The notes beneath the pieces are model-generated. The model had not been told where the DNA came from. It was given only the letters and a program-made list of their open reading frames with translations, and made no database searches. Position numbers and translations under genes: made by a program. Below, one piece after another: positions 11,101-19,286 of a stretch of 64,000 bases of DNA (positions within the stretch are counted from its first letter, which is position 1; every line of letters starts with the position of its first letter). The DNA is from Maribellus comscasis (GTDB lineage Bacteria; Bacteroidota; Bacteroidia; Bacteroidales; Prolixibacteraceae), in assembly GCF_009762775.1 (NCBI RefSeq), contig NZ_CP046401.1, forward strand, positions 7,204,001-7,268,000. Reading direction: 5' to 3'.

Positions 11101-11211
11101 GGGTTGTCCAACTTCATCGGAAACCATACCTGTAATTGTCCTTTGCTGAGCCCAAACTGTGGTGCACAACAATAAACCAAAGACAAACACCATTAAATTT
11201 TTCATTTGCAT
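8155..11211 (-). CDS. susC: SusC/RagA TonB-dependent outer-membrane transporter
   Basis: 1018 residues. The signal peptide is about 22 residues (CTTVWAQ), followed by a carboxypeptidase-D-like regulatory domain (ITGMVSDEVGQPLPGVNV). The plug domain has IEEVVAVGYGIQKK and the SusC signature SILKDAASAAIYGSRAANG; a beta-barrel ends in an aromatic C-terminus (GVQVKF). There is no STN domain, so it is not expected to signal to a FecR/ECF pair, in keeping with the LacI regulator found nearby. It imports oligosaccharides with SusD across the outer membrane. It is 11 bp downstream of the FAD oxidoreductase gene. Confidence 0.96.
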   Translation of the reverse strand: MQMKNLMVFVFGLLLCTTVWAQQRTITGMVSDEVGQPLPGVNVTVEGTAVGTVTGPDGSFTLQINENITSLLVSFIGFKTQEVDIASTSNISVQMELDAIGIEEVVAVGYGIQKKVNLTGSIASVQGEKLAEKSVVQTSQALQGIAAGVTVTSNNGKPGNEGTTVRVRGIGTLNDNNPLVLIDGVASSLDAIDPNDIADMSILKDAASAAIYGSRAANGVILITTKRGKSGEMVVSYNGSVGFTTPITYPVNASAWDYMMLYDEANANDLRTDDGVPGGVIYGTEKINTWKNATDRDEYPNSDMFKETYADKAAQTKHFLSLSMGTDKLKSNTSINYTYQDAHYPNSGYTRYGVRSNNSYKMNDVVEFGVDLSIRKTLSEDAAAGITDASGQGHNLDQLMRQPAIYPTRFSNGVWGYNYNGGPHAMMSIFEALHMTYNTWHETLAKLSATINPFTGMRINLSYAPKLNTADIKTVSKTTNLYDYQTGEVIYTPPGQASMTETRNTTIEDDINVLVNYDKSIGGHDLSALGGFQYLTNDYNHLYAYRQGNDFQQFEELNSYNPVGQTNSGYTTEWALMSYFGRINYSYNGKYLLEANVRYDGSSRFASGYKWGVFPSFSLGWRFSEESFMDNLDWLDNAKLRASWGELGNQSGLGSNYPFALTIATDQYAVFGDELNPGYAPVNYALNDITWETTRMLDFGIDFTILGGKLDATFDWYKKDTRDILLSMPIPSVMGYANSPKQNAGAVENIGWDLTLSHANTFGKFYYKITGILSDVKNKITDMGGLNPQVSGIYVKQVGDPINALYGYQADGLFSSFEEARAYEVTQWGKLQGGDIRYIDLDDDGAMTGDDRFVLGNPIPRWTYSLNLDAKYEGFDLALFFQGVGKRDGYISGWYAYPFSNASTVLEQHLDRWYEGNPNPDAAFPRLSINQHSNNTQPSTFWQVSAAYLRLKNVQLGYTLPASLLKGKSISNVRIFANASNVFTISDLPIGMDPESPFSVQGSYPLISTYAFGVQVKF

Positions 11212-11222
11212 AAAGTTTGATT

Positions 11223-13520
11223 TTAATTAAGTTTATGATTTAAACATATAATTTCGAAAAGAGCTGCCGGTACATCTTTTGAAGGATGTTCCAACCTTAA
11301 TATTAGTTCAGTGCATTCTATTTCTGTTTCTAATTCCACATTATTTATGGTCTGATAATTACCTGTTTTTTTATAAAGGAGATTTTCATCTTTGTCGTAA
11401 ATAGAGTAGTTCTGTATACAGAAAGGAATTATATCTTCAGGATGTCCCATTAAAACACTTTCCAGAGGGTGATCGTAATCTGTATCGAAAAACAATCTAA
11501 TCTTTTTTATTTTTTGTGGTTTATTCCAGGTCAGTTTTAACTCCGGAGAATTATCTTCCAAACTGGCCGCCCATGCGTTAGTCTGCAAATAGGGCCTAAC
11601 AAATCCGTTGGTTAGGTTATTTTCATCAAACAAGTTAATTGAAGGAGAAACAGTAAATGCGAGGTTTTTTCCATCCGGCCGTCGTTTTGGCGTCCATAAT
11701 TCAAAAGAGTCTACTCCTATTCCTTCAGGAGGCTCTTGCTTTCCATAATTGGATACCGCTTTGTTCATTTTCTGAAACAAGGACAATGTTCCACTTAGAC
11801 GTTGTTCACTTGTTTTTACTAAAACGTGTTTTGTTGGTTGAAAAAGGAGAAAAGCATATTGGTCTGAATCCAGAATAGTCTCAAAGGAAAAATTCAAAAA
11901 CTGTTTCCCTTTGGCAAGTGACATTTCAATTTTTTCCAGCTCGACATCAGGAGTGTAATTACCTAACTTTGATGATTTTCGGAGCTGAATTATAATTTTA
12001 CTTTCCACCAGCGCTTTTACCAATATTTTAAACTTATATTTCACCGATGCCTTTAATGGCAGCAGTTGAGCAAACCCTTCTTCAAGCCCTACCCAATCAC
12101 CATTGAATGCAATTTCTTTTAATTCGTAGGTACTTGATGATTTCACAACAGGTCTTTCGATCTCCAAAAAACGATAGTCAATTGCCTTCCCGGGAATACT
12201 TTGCCCCAGCAAGTTCAGCTGGTTCTGCAAATTGGACACATATCTTTGTTCCAATATTTTTTTAGCATCTATTCCGTTTTTAACACATATTACAGCAGCA
12301 CATGCAGCTGCCTGCGCTCCATGCGCTGATGTGGCCATAACCCTGGTTGAAGCGAATGCAACATGGGTGGCGCTGATAATCCTTCCAGCAAAAAAAAGGT
12401 TATTAATCGTTTTGCTTAGCAAACTACGATAGGGTATCTGATATATTCCTTTCGGATGCCACTGGTTGCAACCTGGCAAGTCACTGTAAACCCCATCAGC
12501 CGGATGCAAATCAAGCGACCAGCCCCCAAAGGCAACGGCATCATAAAACTCTTTTTGTTCAATGATATCTTGTTGTTTAAGCATATATTCACCTTCAAAT
12601 CTTCGGCTTTCACGTTTTCCGGGGATAGTCCCCACCCATTCGAGAGTCAAATTTTCGGCATCAGGAAAATTACCTGAGTTTTTTATATAGTCCCATGCTC
12701 CATAAACGACTTTCCATAACTCCCACTTAATGTTCTCTGTCTCTTTAACAGTGTCCTCAAAACGCCCTCCATATTCGAACCACCAAAACTGGCAACCGTT
12801 CATTTTACTGTCGATGGTTTTATAGCGTGGGATTTGTTTTATATCTTTTAATGCAAAGGCAGGAGGTACATATTTAACAGGATGTCCGGCATCTTTGCTA
12901 TAAAAATAAATGGTATGCCCCAGCATTTCTCCATAGTCTTTATCCGGAGCAAACAACTCTCCGAATTCTTCTTTGGTTTCTGCTCCCATCCGGAAGGGTG
13001 ATCCGGATAAAAACCCAACAATTCCATCTCCTGAAGAATCAATAAATAATGGTGCACTTAAAATATATTCAGTTGAAGTTTGGCTGCAAAAGGCTCTTAT
13101 ACTCTCAATCGTATTTTCATCTTTCTTTGTTACCTCAAAAACAGCTGTATTCAGCAGCAGCGTGATGTTGGACTCGCTGGTTACTTTTTCAAGCAGGATT
13201 GTGTCAAAAATAATTGCATTACCTTCTTTGTTTCTGTATAAGTTTTCAACTAATATTTCATCCACAACGCCACCTTCCCTCGACCAGCGATTATTATTCC
13301 CCATATGTGAAGTTGCACCTAAAATCCACAATCGGACCTCGCTGGAAGAGTTACCTCCCAGGACTGGGCGGTCCTGGACTAAAATAACTTTCACACCGGC
13401 TCTTGCTGCAGCAATTGCAGCACATGTACCAGACAGTCCTCCACCAGTTATCACCAAATCAGTAGAATAATCTATTTTAAAATTTTTTCTTACGGAATTT
13501 TTTTGTTTTTCAACAATCAT
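11223..13520 (-). CDS. FAD-dependent oxidoreductase with C-terminal accessory domain
   Basis: 765 residues with no signal peptide, so probably cytoplasmic. The FAD fold begins at about residue 20 (LVITGGGLSGTCAAIAAARAG), followed by RPVLGGNSSSEVRLWI, a family hallmark. FFAGRIISATHVAFASTRVM matches the C-terminal end of the FAD_oxidored core. From about residue 450 onward there is an extra region rich in beta strands, probably a beta-sandwich. The start ATG overlaps the symporter stop by ATGA, so translation is likely coupled. Cytoplasmic location next to a symporter suggests the imported mono- or oligosaccharide is oxidised after uptake (inference). Confidence 0.85.
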   Translation of the reverse strand: MIVEKQKNSVRKNFKIDYSTDLVITGGGLSGTCAAIAAARAGVKVILVQDRPVLGGNSSSEVRLWILGATSHMGNNNRWSREGGVVDEILVENLYRNKEGNAIIFDTILLEKVTSESNITLLLNTAVFEVTKKDENTIESIRAFCSQTSTEYILSAPLFIDSSGDGIVGFLSGSPFRMGAETKEEFGELFAPDKDYGEMLGHTIYFYSKDAGHPVKYVPPAFALKDIKQIPRYKTIDSKMNGCQFWWFEYGGRFEDTVKETENIKWELWKVVYGAWDYIKNSGNFPDAENLTLEWVGTIPGKRESRRFEGEYMLKQQDIIEQKEFYDAVAFGGWSLDLHPADGVYSDLPGCNQWHPKGIYQIPYRSLLSKTINNLFFAGRIISATHVAFASTRVMATSAHGAQAAACAAVICVKNGIDAKKILEQRYVSNLQNQLNLLGQSIPGKAIDYRFLEIERPVVKSSSTYELKEIAFNGDWVGLEEGFAQLLPLKASVKYKFKILVKALVESKIIIQLRKSSKLGNYTPDVELEKIEMSLAKGKQFLNFSFETILDSDQYAFLLFQPTKHVLVKTSEQRLSGTLSLFQKMNKAVSNYGKQEPPEGIGVDSFELWTPKRRPDGKNLAFTVSPSINLFDENNLTNGFVRPYLQTNAWAASLEDNSPELKLTWNKPQKIKKIRLFFDTDYDHPLESVLMGHPEDIIPFCIQNYSIYDKDENLLYKKTGNYQTINNVELETEIECTELILRLEHPSKDVPAALFEIICLNHKLN

Positions 13521-15178
13521 TTTTTAATTTTTTTGTTTTTGGGTATCATTATTAAACCAGTTATTATTATGAGTGTCCCTGCAATAACAACCAACCATCT
13601 TCCGGTTGCAGCAAATGCACCAATACCAACAATCAAAATTCCCGTTCCCGCAACACCGAAAGAAATAACATTCTTTCCATGCCTATTTTGAGAATCGGAA
13701 CTGGTTTGTTGGTGAAACTCAAATAACTGCTTCTCTTTTATTCTTTTATACTCGTCGAAATCCGGATTTTCTCTTTGGGTAAAATAGTATCTGAATTCAA
13801 AAAATATCAATACAAGGACAGGTGCAACAACACCTAGCGTCATTTCCTGAGTACGGGTTAATGCGAAATCGAAGAGGTAGGGAGTGGCAAACTTAAAAAT
13901 AACACTTATAATCAAACTGGTTAATGTTGCTGTAAGAATACTCTTACCTGTCTGGCGCTTTGAAAATAACGACCACAGTGGCGGTAAGTATAAAGCCCCG
14001 CCAGTTATTGCTGCAACACTTAAAACCACTTCTACAATACCTCCCATATTCTGAACCAGCAACGCCACAACAATAGTTAATAAACCAAATCCAATAGTTG
14101 CAAACCGTGCAACTATCATTAAATGTTTGTTGCTTACGTTCGGCTTGATATTTTTATATAAATCATTTGTGAATACTCCAGCAGAAATATTTAGTGTGGT
14201 GTTCACCGAACTAGAAGTGGCAAAAATCATTGCTCCTAAAATTAATCCTAACATTCCGATTGGTAATACTTCTTTGCACATCATTAGATATGCACCTTCA
14301 TCTCCGAATCCTGTTAGTCCCGGATTTAAAACCCGGTAGATCATTGGGGGAAGCATCCAAATAACAGGGCTAATCAAATACAGCGAACCAAAAAGATAAC
14401 CAACTTTCTTAGCATCTTTTTTTGTGGATACGCTGGTATATCTTTGTACATATGCCCAGTTTCCACTTATAAAGAATAAATTATACAAGCCAAAAGCAAT
14501 GATAAATCCAAGCGTATATTCTCCGCTAAAAAAATCAAAAAAACCGTTTGGTGAATGCTGTATAAATGCAGTTATACCATCTACTCTTTGAAATGCAAGC
14601 GGCACTATTATCAGGACAGCAGTGGTTAAAATGATAAACTGTAAAACATCGGTTACGATAACAGCCCACAGTCCCCCGGCGGTTGTGTAAAGAATTATAA
14701 TTAATCCAAGAATAATAATACACCAGTGTAAAGGAAAGCCGGTTGATACCTCAACAATTTTTGCAACCGGATAAAGAAATGCACCTGTCGTAAAAAGTGA
14801 AATAAACAGAAATAAATAGGAATACAATTTCTGAACCTTAATTCCCAATCGTTGGGTGATAAATTCTGCTGCAGTTAAAACTCTGGCTTTGTGCCAACGT
14901 GGAGCAATAAAAACACCTATAATAAAACCGGCAATTGCCATAGTCCATTGAATGGTTATTGCAACCCAACCATTTGTATATGCAATTGATCCCCAGACAA
15001 CAAAAGTTCCGGCCGAAAAGAAACTCATAAATAATGATAGTCCGCTAATCCACCAAGGGACCGCACCACCTGCTGCAAAATAGTTTACCATATTTTTTCC
15101 GGATCCGGAAAAGGAAAGACCTGCTGATAGGATCCCTATGAAGAAAATTACAATAACAATGTAATCGATAAAATGCAT
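13517..15178 (-). CDS. sodium:solute symporter (SSS family)
   Basis: 553 residues with many hydrophobic segments, consistent with 13-14 transmembrane helices. The N-terminus resembles SSS transporters (YFAAGGAVPWWISGLSLFMSFFSAGTF) and SSVNTTLNISAGVFTNDLY is the conserved loop of the family. It likely imports a monosaccharide or small organic solute from the periplasm using the sodium gradient. It is the first gene of the operon facing the LacI regulator and overlaps the downstream oxidoreductase by 4 bp. Substrate is not readable from sequence. Confidence 0.92.
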   Translation of the reverse strand: MHFIDYIVIVIFFIGILSAGLSFSGSGKNMVNYFAAGGAVPWWISGLSLFMSFFSAGTFVVWGSIAYTNGWVAITIQWTMAIAGFIIGVFIAPRWHKARVLTAAEFITQRLGIKVQKLYSYLFLFISLFTTGAFLYPVAKIVEVSTGFPLHWCIIILGLIIILYTTAGGLWAVIVTDVLQFIILTTAVLIIVPLAFQRVDGITAFIQHSPNGFFDFFSGEYTLGFIIAFGLYNLFFISGNWAYVQRYTSVSTKKDAKKVGYLFGSLYLISPVIWMLPPMIYRVLNPGLTGFGDEGAYLMMCKEVLPIGMLGLILGAMIFATSSSVNTTLNISAGVFTNDLYKNIKPNVSNKHLMIVARFATIGFGLLTIVVALLVQNMGGIVEVVLSVAAITGGALYLPPLWSLFSKRQTGKSILTATLTSLIISVIFKFATPYLFDFALTRTQEMTLGVVAPVLVLIFFEFRYYFTQRENPDFDEYKRIKEKQLFEFHQQTSSDSQNRHGKNVISFGVAGTGILIVGIGAFAATGRWLVVIAGTLIIITGLIMIPKNKKIKK

Positions 15179-15271
15179 AAGTTTCGGTTCAATAGAGTTA
15201 ATCGTACTGATTTTCGTTATTCAAAGTATAGCTATATCACCTATATTTCAAAACTTTCTTATTTCAAAATT

Positions 15272-15327
15272 TCCGGAAACGTTTTCGGAAACGTTTTTAT
15301 TGTCCGGAAACGTTTTCGGAAACATTC
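15272..15327. promoter_or_regulatory. four LacI-type operator boxes in divergent promoter
   Basis: A 21-bp sequence (starting TCCGGAAACG) occurs at 15272-15292 and again at 15303-15323, exactly 31 bp apart. Within and after each copy lie AAACGTTT-type palindromic cores at 15277, 15289, 15308 and a degenerate one at 15320, so cores come in pairs 12 bp apart. GGAAACGTTTTC resembles the operators of CcpA/PurR-like LacI proteins. The array sits between the symporter and LacI genes and probably controls both. Confidence 0.75.
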
Positions 15328-15339
15328 TAATATATTTAT

Positions 15340-15347
15340 TATTTTTG
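15340..15347 (+). promoter_or_regulatory. Bacteroidota -7 box for LacI gene
   Basis: TATTTTTG fits the Bacteroidota -7 consensus TAnnTTTG and lies 25 bp before the LacI start codon. The operator cores just upstream would overlap the -33 region, which suggests autoregulation. Confidence 0.5.
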
Positions 15348-15372
15348 CATTCTATCGCCAAGATGTCAATAC

Positions 15373-16389
15373 ATGAAACATGTTACCATAAAAGACGTTG
15401 CCAAAGCATTGAATTGTTCCATTTCAACTGTATCAAGGGCATTTAATAACAAATACGATATTCATCCGGAAACACGTGAAAAAATACTAAAAATGGCGCT
15501 TGAAATGGGGTATTCACCGAATCCCATTGCTCGCAAATTGACTCAGCAAAGAACATATAACATAGGAATTGTTGTTCCAGAGTTTATAAACCCATTTTTT
15601 CCTGAGGTAATCATTGGTATTCAAGATATTTTTTTGAAGAAAGGGTATCAGACTTTAATTATGCAATCAAACGAGGATAGTAATACAGAACTGGAAAATA
15701 TAAAAACGCTGGAAAACAATTTCGTTGATGGTATCATATTGTCTTTATCGCAAAAATCACAGAATATAGAGTATCTTCATACATTAATCAAAAAAAACTA
15801 TCCTATCGTTCTATTTAACCGCATTAATGATTCGCTACCTGTTTCAAAAGTTGTTTTTGATGATTACAAATGGGCTTTTTTTGCAACCGAACATTTAATC
15901 CAACAAGGACTAAAAAAAATAATCCATCTTACGGGACCTATGCAACATAATTTTGCAAAAAACAGGGCAAAAGGTTTTGAAGATGCCCACCGTAAATATG
16001 GAATTAAAATTTCGCATGAGCAATTTATTGAAACGGGACTTTTAATTGAAGACGGAGAACAAGTTATCGAACATTTGATAAAAATAAAAAATCTTCCCGA
16101 TGGAATTTTTGCGGTAAACGATCCAACAGCATTAGGAGCAATGAGAGCCTTGAAGAGGAATGGGATAAAAATACCAGAGGATATAGCCATTACAGGTTTT
16201 TCTGAAACCCCCATGGCCGCCCTGGTTGATCCGCCACTAACGAGCGTTTTGCAACCGACAACTCATATGGGAGAAGTTGCAGCAGAATTACTCTATGAAC
16301 AAATCACATCAGATTCTCTCGCTATTCCTAACACAGTCGTTTTGAGTGGAAAGCTAAATATTCGCGAATCATCTATTAAATTGAGATAA
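15373..16389 (+). CDS. LacI-family transcriptional regulator
   Basis: 338 residues, the usual length. The N-terminal helix-turn-helix is clear (VTIKDVAKALNCSISTVSRA, residues 4-23), followed by the hinge ETREKILKMALEMGYSPNPIARKL. A periplasmic-binding-protein-like effector domain follows (NIGIVVPEFINPFFPEVIIG; DGIFAVNDPTALGAMRALK). The start at 15373 is chosen because an upstream ATG at 15363 is out of frame. It is the only clearly functional plus-strand gene in the window. It probably represses the divergent symporter-oxidoreductase-SusCD operon until an imported sugar binds. Confidence 0.95.
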   Translation: MKHVTIKDVAKALNCSISTVSRAFNNKYDIHPETREKILKMALEMGYSPNPIARKLTQQRTYNIGIVVPEFINPFFPEVIIGIQDIFLKKGYQTLIMQSNEDSNTELENIKTLENNFVDGIILSLSQKSQNIEYLHTLIKKNYPIVLFNRINDSLPVSKVVFDDYKWAFFATEHLIQQGLKKIIHLTGPMQHNFAKNRAKGFEDAHRKYGIKISHEQFIETGLLIEDGEQVIEHLIKIKNLPDGIFAVNDPTALGAMRALKRNGIKIPEDIAITGFSETPMAALVDPPLTSVLQPTTHMGEVAAELLYEQITSDSLAIPNTVVLSGKLNIRESSIKLR

Positions 16390-16493
16390 ATCGAGAAATT
16401 TATCTTTATAATTTAGAAAGTCTTGTCTATTAAAGACAACCAGACTGTTACTTGTCAAATGACAAAATTGGCAGGACAAATTTTCCATAAACT

Positions 16494-18386
16494 GGTTCTT
16501 CGTCACTTTGGGTGGAGATTTAGCCTGTGCTGGAAAGGATAACCTTTCTCTTTAAAAGCTCCAGGCCGGCTCTCCCGTACATTTGTCATTTTATATTTTT
16601 CAGCCGGTTAATATTTCCTTTAACCATACCACTGCTTCATGCTGATGTAATGGCGTTATAAACAGCCTTCATGTCCTTCTTTAGTCCCTTTACAAAAGTC
16701 GTAAGCTTCTTCTTTTTAAGTTGTAAGGTTTGCTTCATCCATTCATCCAATAAATCCGGTGTTCCTTTTTTCAGGATCTCTTTAAACAAACGAACTTGTT
16801 TTCGCAGCTTTTTAATGAAACTATTACTCTTTACCAGTTTTCTTATTTGTGCTTTCTCTCTTTCACTTTGTATCCTGGTAAATTTTGATAATGAAAGATA
16901 GATCGAAATTTTTCGGGGAGATAATATGGATATTTTGTGAGTAGCATTTGATGTTGTAGAAGAATTACTCTTGCTATTAGTATGCTGTGAGGATGATCTT
17001 TGAATTGTGCAGCAAATGCAGAATAACTCCCCTTGAAACCACAGGAAATAATTGACTGATAGATGGCTTTCAAAGTTTCCTCTCCGGAAAGACCTTGTTC
17101 GATGTGCTTTAGATAATTATTATAATCATTTCTCAAACTTACAGATTTAGCAGCGAGTGAGTCCAGGGCTGCATAATTGCGGACAGTAGTACGTGACATC
17201 TTTAACTGCCTGGCGATAGTTTTATAGCCTCCCTCTCTGATCATTTTTTTCACATCTGAAAAGACCTGCTTTCGCCAGGCAGATGGTTCTCTTTTAATCC
17301 GTTCCGCAGGCCCTGGGGAGTGTAATTCCTTCGCACTCTCAGTCAGCTGAGTCTCCGATTTCTTCAGAAGCTGGACAAACTTTGGATACTCCGCACGAAT
17401 TACCTCATATACAACATCGGATAGATTTTGCACTAAATGAAACCTGTCGGCAATCTGTTCCGCTTTTGGCAGAACCTCATTTACTGCTGCAGAATATGCA
17501 CTGGACCTGTCCCGACAGACAAATTCAACCTCTTTGTGAGCTTCCAGGAAATGCTTAACTTCAACACCATCCCTGCCCGATAGCAGGTCTATGACTTTTC
17601 CTTTATCCATATCCACTAATATGGTTCCATATGAAATGCCTTTCCGGTAAGCCCAATCATCAATGCCTAGTGTTTTTGCCTCTCCGCAGTCATTAATCGG
17701 GATCGAACGAACTAATCTTAATGCAGTTGAAGGACTTACAGGAGTTTGTATTAATCATGATATTAAAGCTCCTTTATTGGCAGATGTTTCTATTAGAATT
17801 TTCTCAAGCTTCTGCTTTGTTTTTTGGGTCATACGTGCATATGCCTTAACTTCTTTCCCTGGTTGCTCAGCGAATATCTTTCTTTTACACTTCTTGTTTT
17901 TACAATAAAACTTTCGGGCCGTCAGGTGAATTATAATGGAGTATTCCCCAATAGAAAGATCTCTTAATTTTCTTGTATAGAAACTATGCACACTACTGCT
18001 TTTCTTTTTGCAACAAGAGCATTTAACATGTTTTTTTCGGGAATTTCCAGGAATGTGGATTTGTTCATCAGAAATAATTGGAGTACTAAAACGGATGTCA
18101 GGCAATCCCAGGAGAGAATTAAGGTACAACTTCATCCGGGAATCCTGCTTATGAAATAAATAGTTCTGAGATTTTTCAGATTAAAACCAGATGAATTTTT
18201 TTTTATAAAAAACAGCAAGTCTTGTCATTATTAAACCTTTGATTGTTAGCATTTTAAAGACACAAAACAATAACTTGATTTGCCAATACCACAGGCAATT
18301 ATACTATTGATAATCATCATATTAAATTGGTTTTTAGGTTTGTTTTTTTTCAAAAGAAGTTCGTCCACCATAAGTGACGAAGAACC
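16494..18386 (-). mobile_element. decayed ISL3-family insertion sequence
   Basis: Terminal inverted repeats of 23 bp at 16494-16516 and 18364-18386 match at all but two positions; the ends begin GGTTCTTCGTCACTT, similar to the GG-CTTC ends of ISL3 elements. About 1.9 kb lies between them, including one broken transposase gene. I could not find a convincing 8-bp target duplication just outside the repeats. The element separates the LacI locus from the deoxyribose-type operon. Confidence 0.8.
16520..18135 (-). pseudogene. ISL3-family transposase, multiply disrupted
   Basis: The N-terminal zinc finger (CSCCKKK...CKNKKCKRK) and DDE core (LGIDDWAYRKG; FVCRDRSSAYS) are recognisable. The frame is broken by in-frame TGA codons at 17755-17757, 16637-16639 and 16586-16588. 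There is also a frameshift near 16870-16885, after which the C-terminus (KLRKQVRLFKEIL; NRLKNIK; QMYGRAGLELL) continues in another frame. The VEG motif that carries the catalytic glutamate of this family reads VKG here. The second TGA falls where a Trp usually sits (WSNG) and the third where an Arg usually sits, both consistent with single transitions. It is certainly inactive unless the sequence is wrong. Confidence 0.85.
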
Positions 18387-18528
18387 CCATTATTTATTTC
18401 TTTCTGGATCATAAAATCTTGCTCTGTTGCCTGGCATCCCATAGAAAGAACATGGTGAGGGTTACAGACATTATGAATAGTATTTTTTCTTTTGTCCACA
18501 TAAATTTTATTTCTAATCACCAAATATT
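18136..18528. other. IS non-coding end and spacer
   Basis: A 393-bp stretch holding the 5' non-coding part of the insertion sequence up to its inverted repeat at 18364-18386, and then the spacer before the aldolase stop codon. No further gene or RNA is visible. Confidence 0.5.
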
Positions 18529-19236
18529 TTAAAATCTTTCAATAGCTTCTTCCATGATTACTTCCGTTGCTGTCGCCCCGCAGCGGGTGCATCCTGTCTT
18601 CTGAACTGCCAGTAATCCATCAAGCGTTCGAACACCACCGGCTGCTTTTAATTTCACTAATGATCCAACACTTTTTTTCATTAATTCAAGATTCTGAATT
18701 GTTGCACCCGTATAAAAATATTTTCCATCATCGCCTTTAACAAACCCAAAACCAGTTGAAGTTTTTACGTAATCAGCTCCCACTTTTGTACATATTCTAC
18801 ATAGTCTGACAATGTCTGCTTCCCCAGTGATATAATCAGTTTCAAAAATTACTTTTACTATTGCACCGTACTTGTGGCAAGTATTGGTAACAGTCATAAT
18901 TTCATTTTCGATATAGTTCCAGTCTCCCTGCATGGCTTTGCCTATATTAATTACCATATCGATCTCTACAGCACCGTCCTTACAAGCTACCTCCGTTTCA
19001 AAAGCTTTTACTTTGATTGTTGAATTCCCAGACGGAAAACCGATAACACAACCAACCAATACATCAGTATCCTTTAATAGATTTACAGCTAATGGAACCA
19101 TATATGGCTTTACGCAAACAGAAGCCACATCGTATTTTGTTGCAACTTCGCATCCTCTCCTTAAATCTTCATCAGTCATTGTTGGGTGAAGAATAGAATG
19201 ATCAATCATCTTTGCAAGTTTTTTTATCTTATCCAT
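18529..19236 (-). CDS. deoC: deoxyribose-phosphate aldolase
   Basis: A 235-residue DERA, class I aldolase, cleaving 2-deoxy-D-ribose 5-phosphate to acetaldehyde and glyceraldehyde 3-phosphate. The Schiff-base lysine is in DYVKTSTGF (Lys158), the partner lysine in VKLKAAGGVRT (Lys197) and the catalytic aspartate in EIDMVINIGK (Asp93). The ICxxP-type segment ASVCVKP is also kept. It is the last gene of a compact operon with a ribokinase-type kinase and an RbsU-like transporter. That context suggests catabolism of a deoxypentose or a related sugar rather than nucleoside salvage, since no phosphorylase or phosphopentomutase is nearby. Confidence 0.93.
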   Translation of the reverse strand: MDKIKKLAKMIDHSILHPTMTDEDLRRGCEVATKYDVASVCVKPYMVPLAVNLLKDTDVLVGCVIGFPSGNSTIKVKAFETEVACKDGAVEIDMVINIGKAMQGDWNYIENEIMTVTNTCHKYGAIVKVIFETDYITGEADIVRLCRICTKVGADYVKTSTGFGFVKGDDGKYFYTGATIQNLELMKKSVGSLVKLKAAGGVRTLDGLLAVQKTGCTRCGATATEVIMEEAIERF

Positions 19237-19286
19237 TTCTATATTTTTTAATTTTTAATATGATTTGAGTTTCTTTTAATTCGCAG

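Noticed and set aside
16478..18402. Target-site duplication around the ISL3 element.
   Set aside because: The 8 bp outside each inverted repeat (CATAAACT and CCATTATT) do not match; no alternative offset gave a clean repeat.
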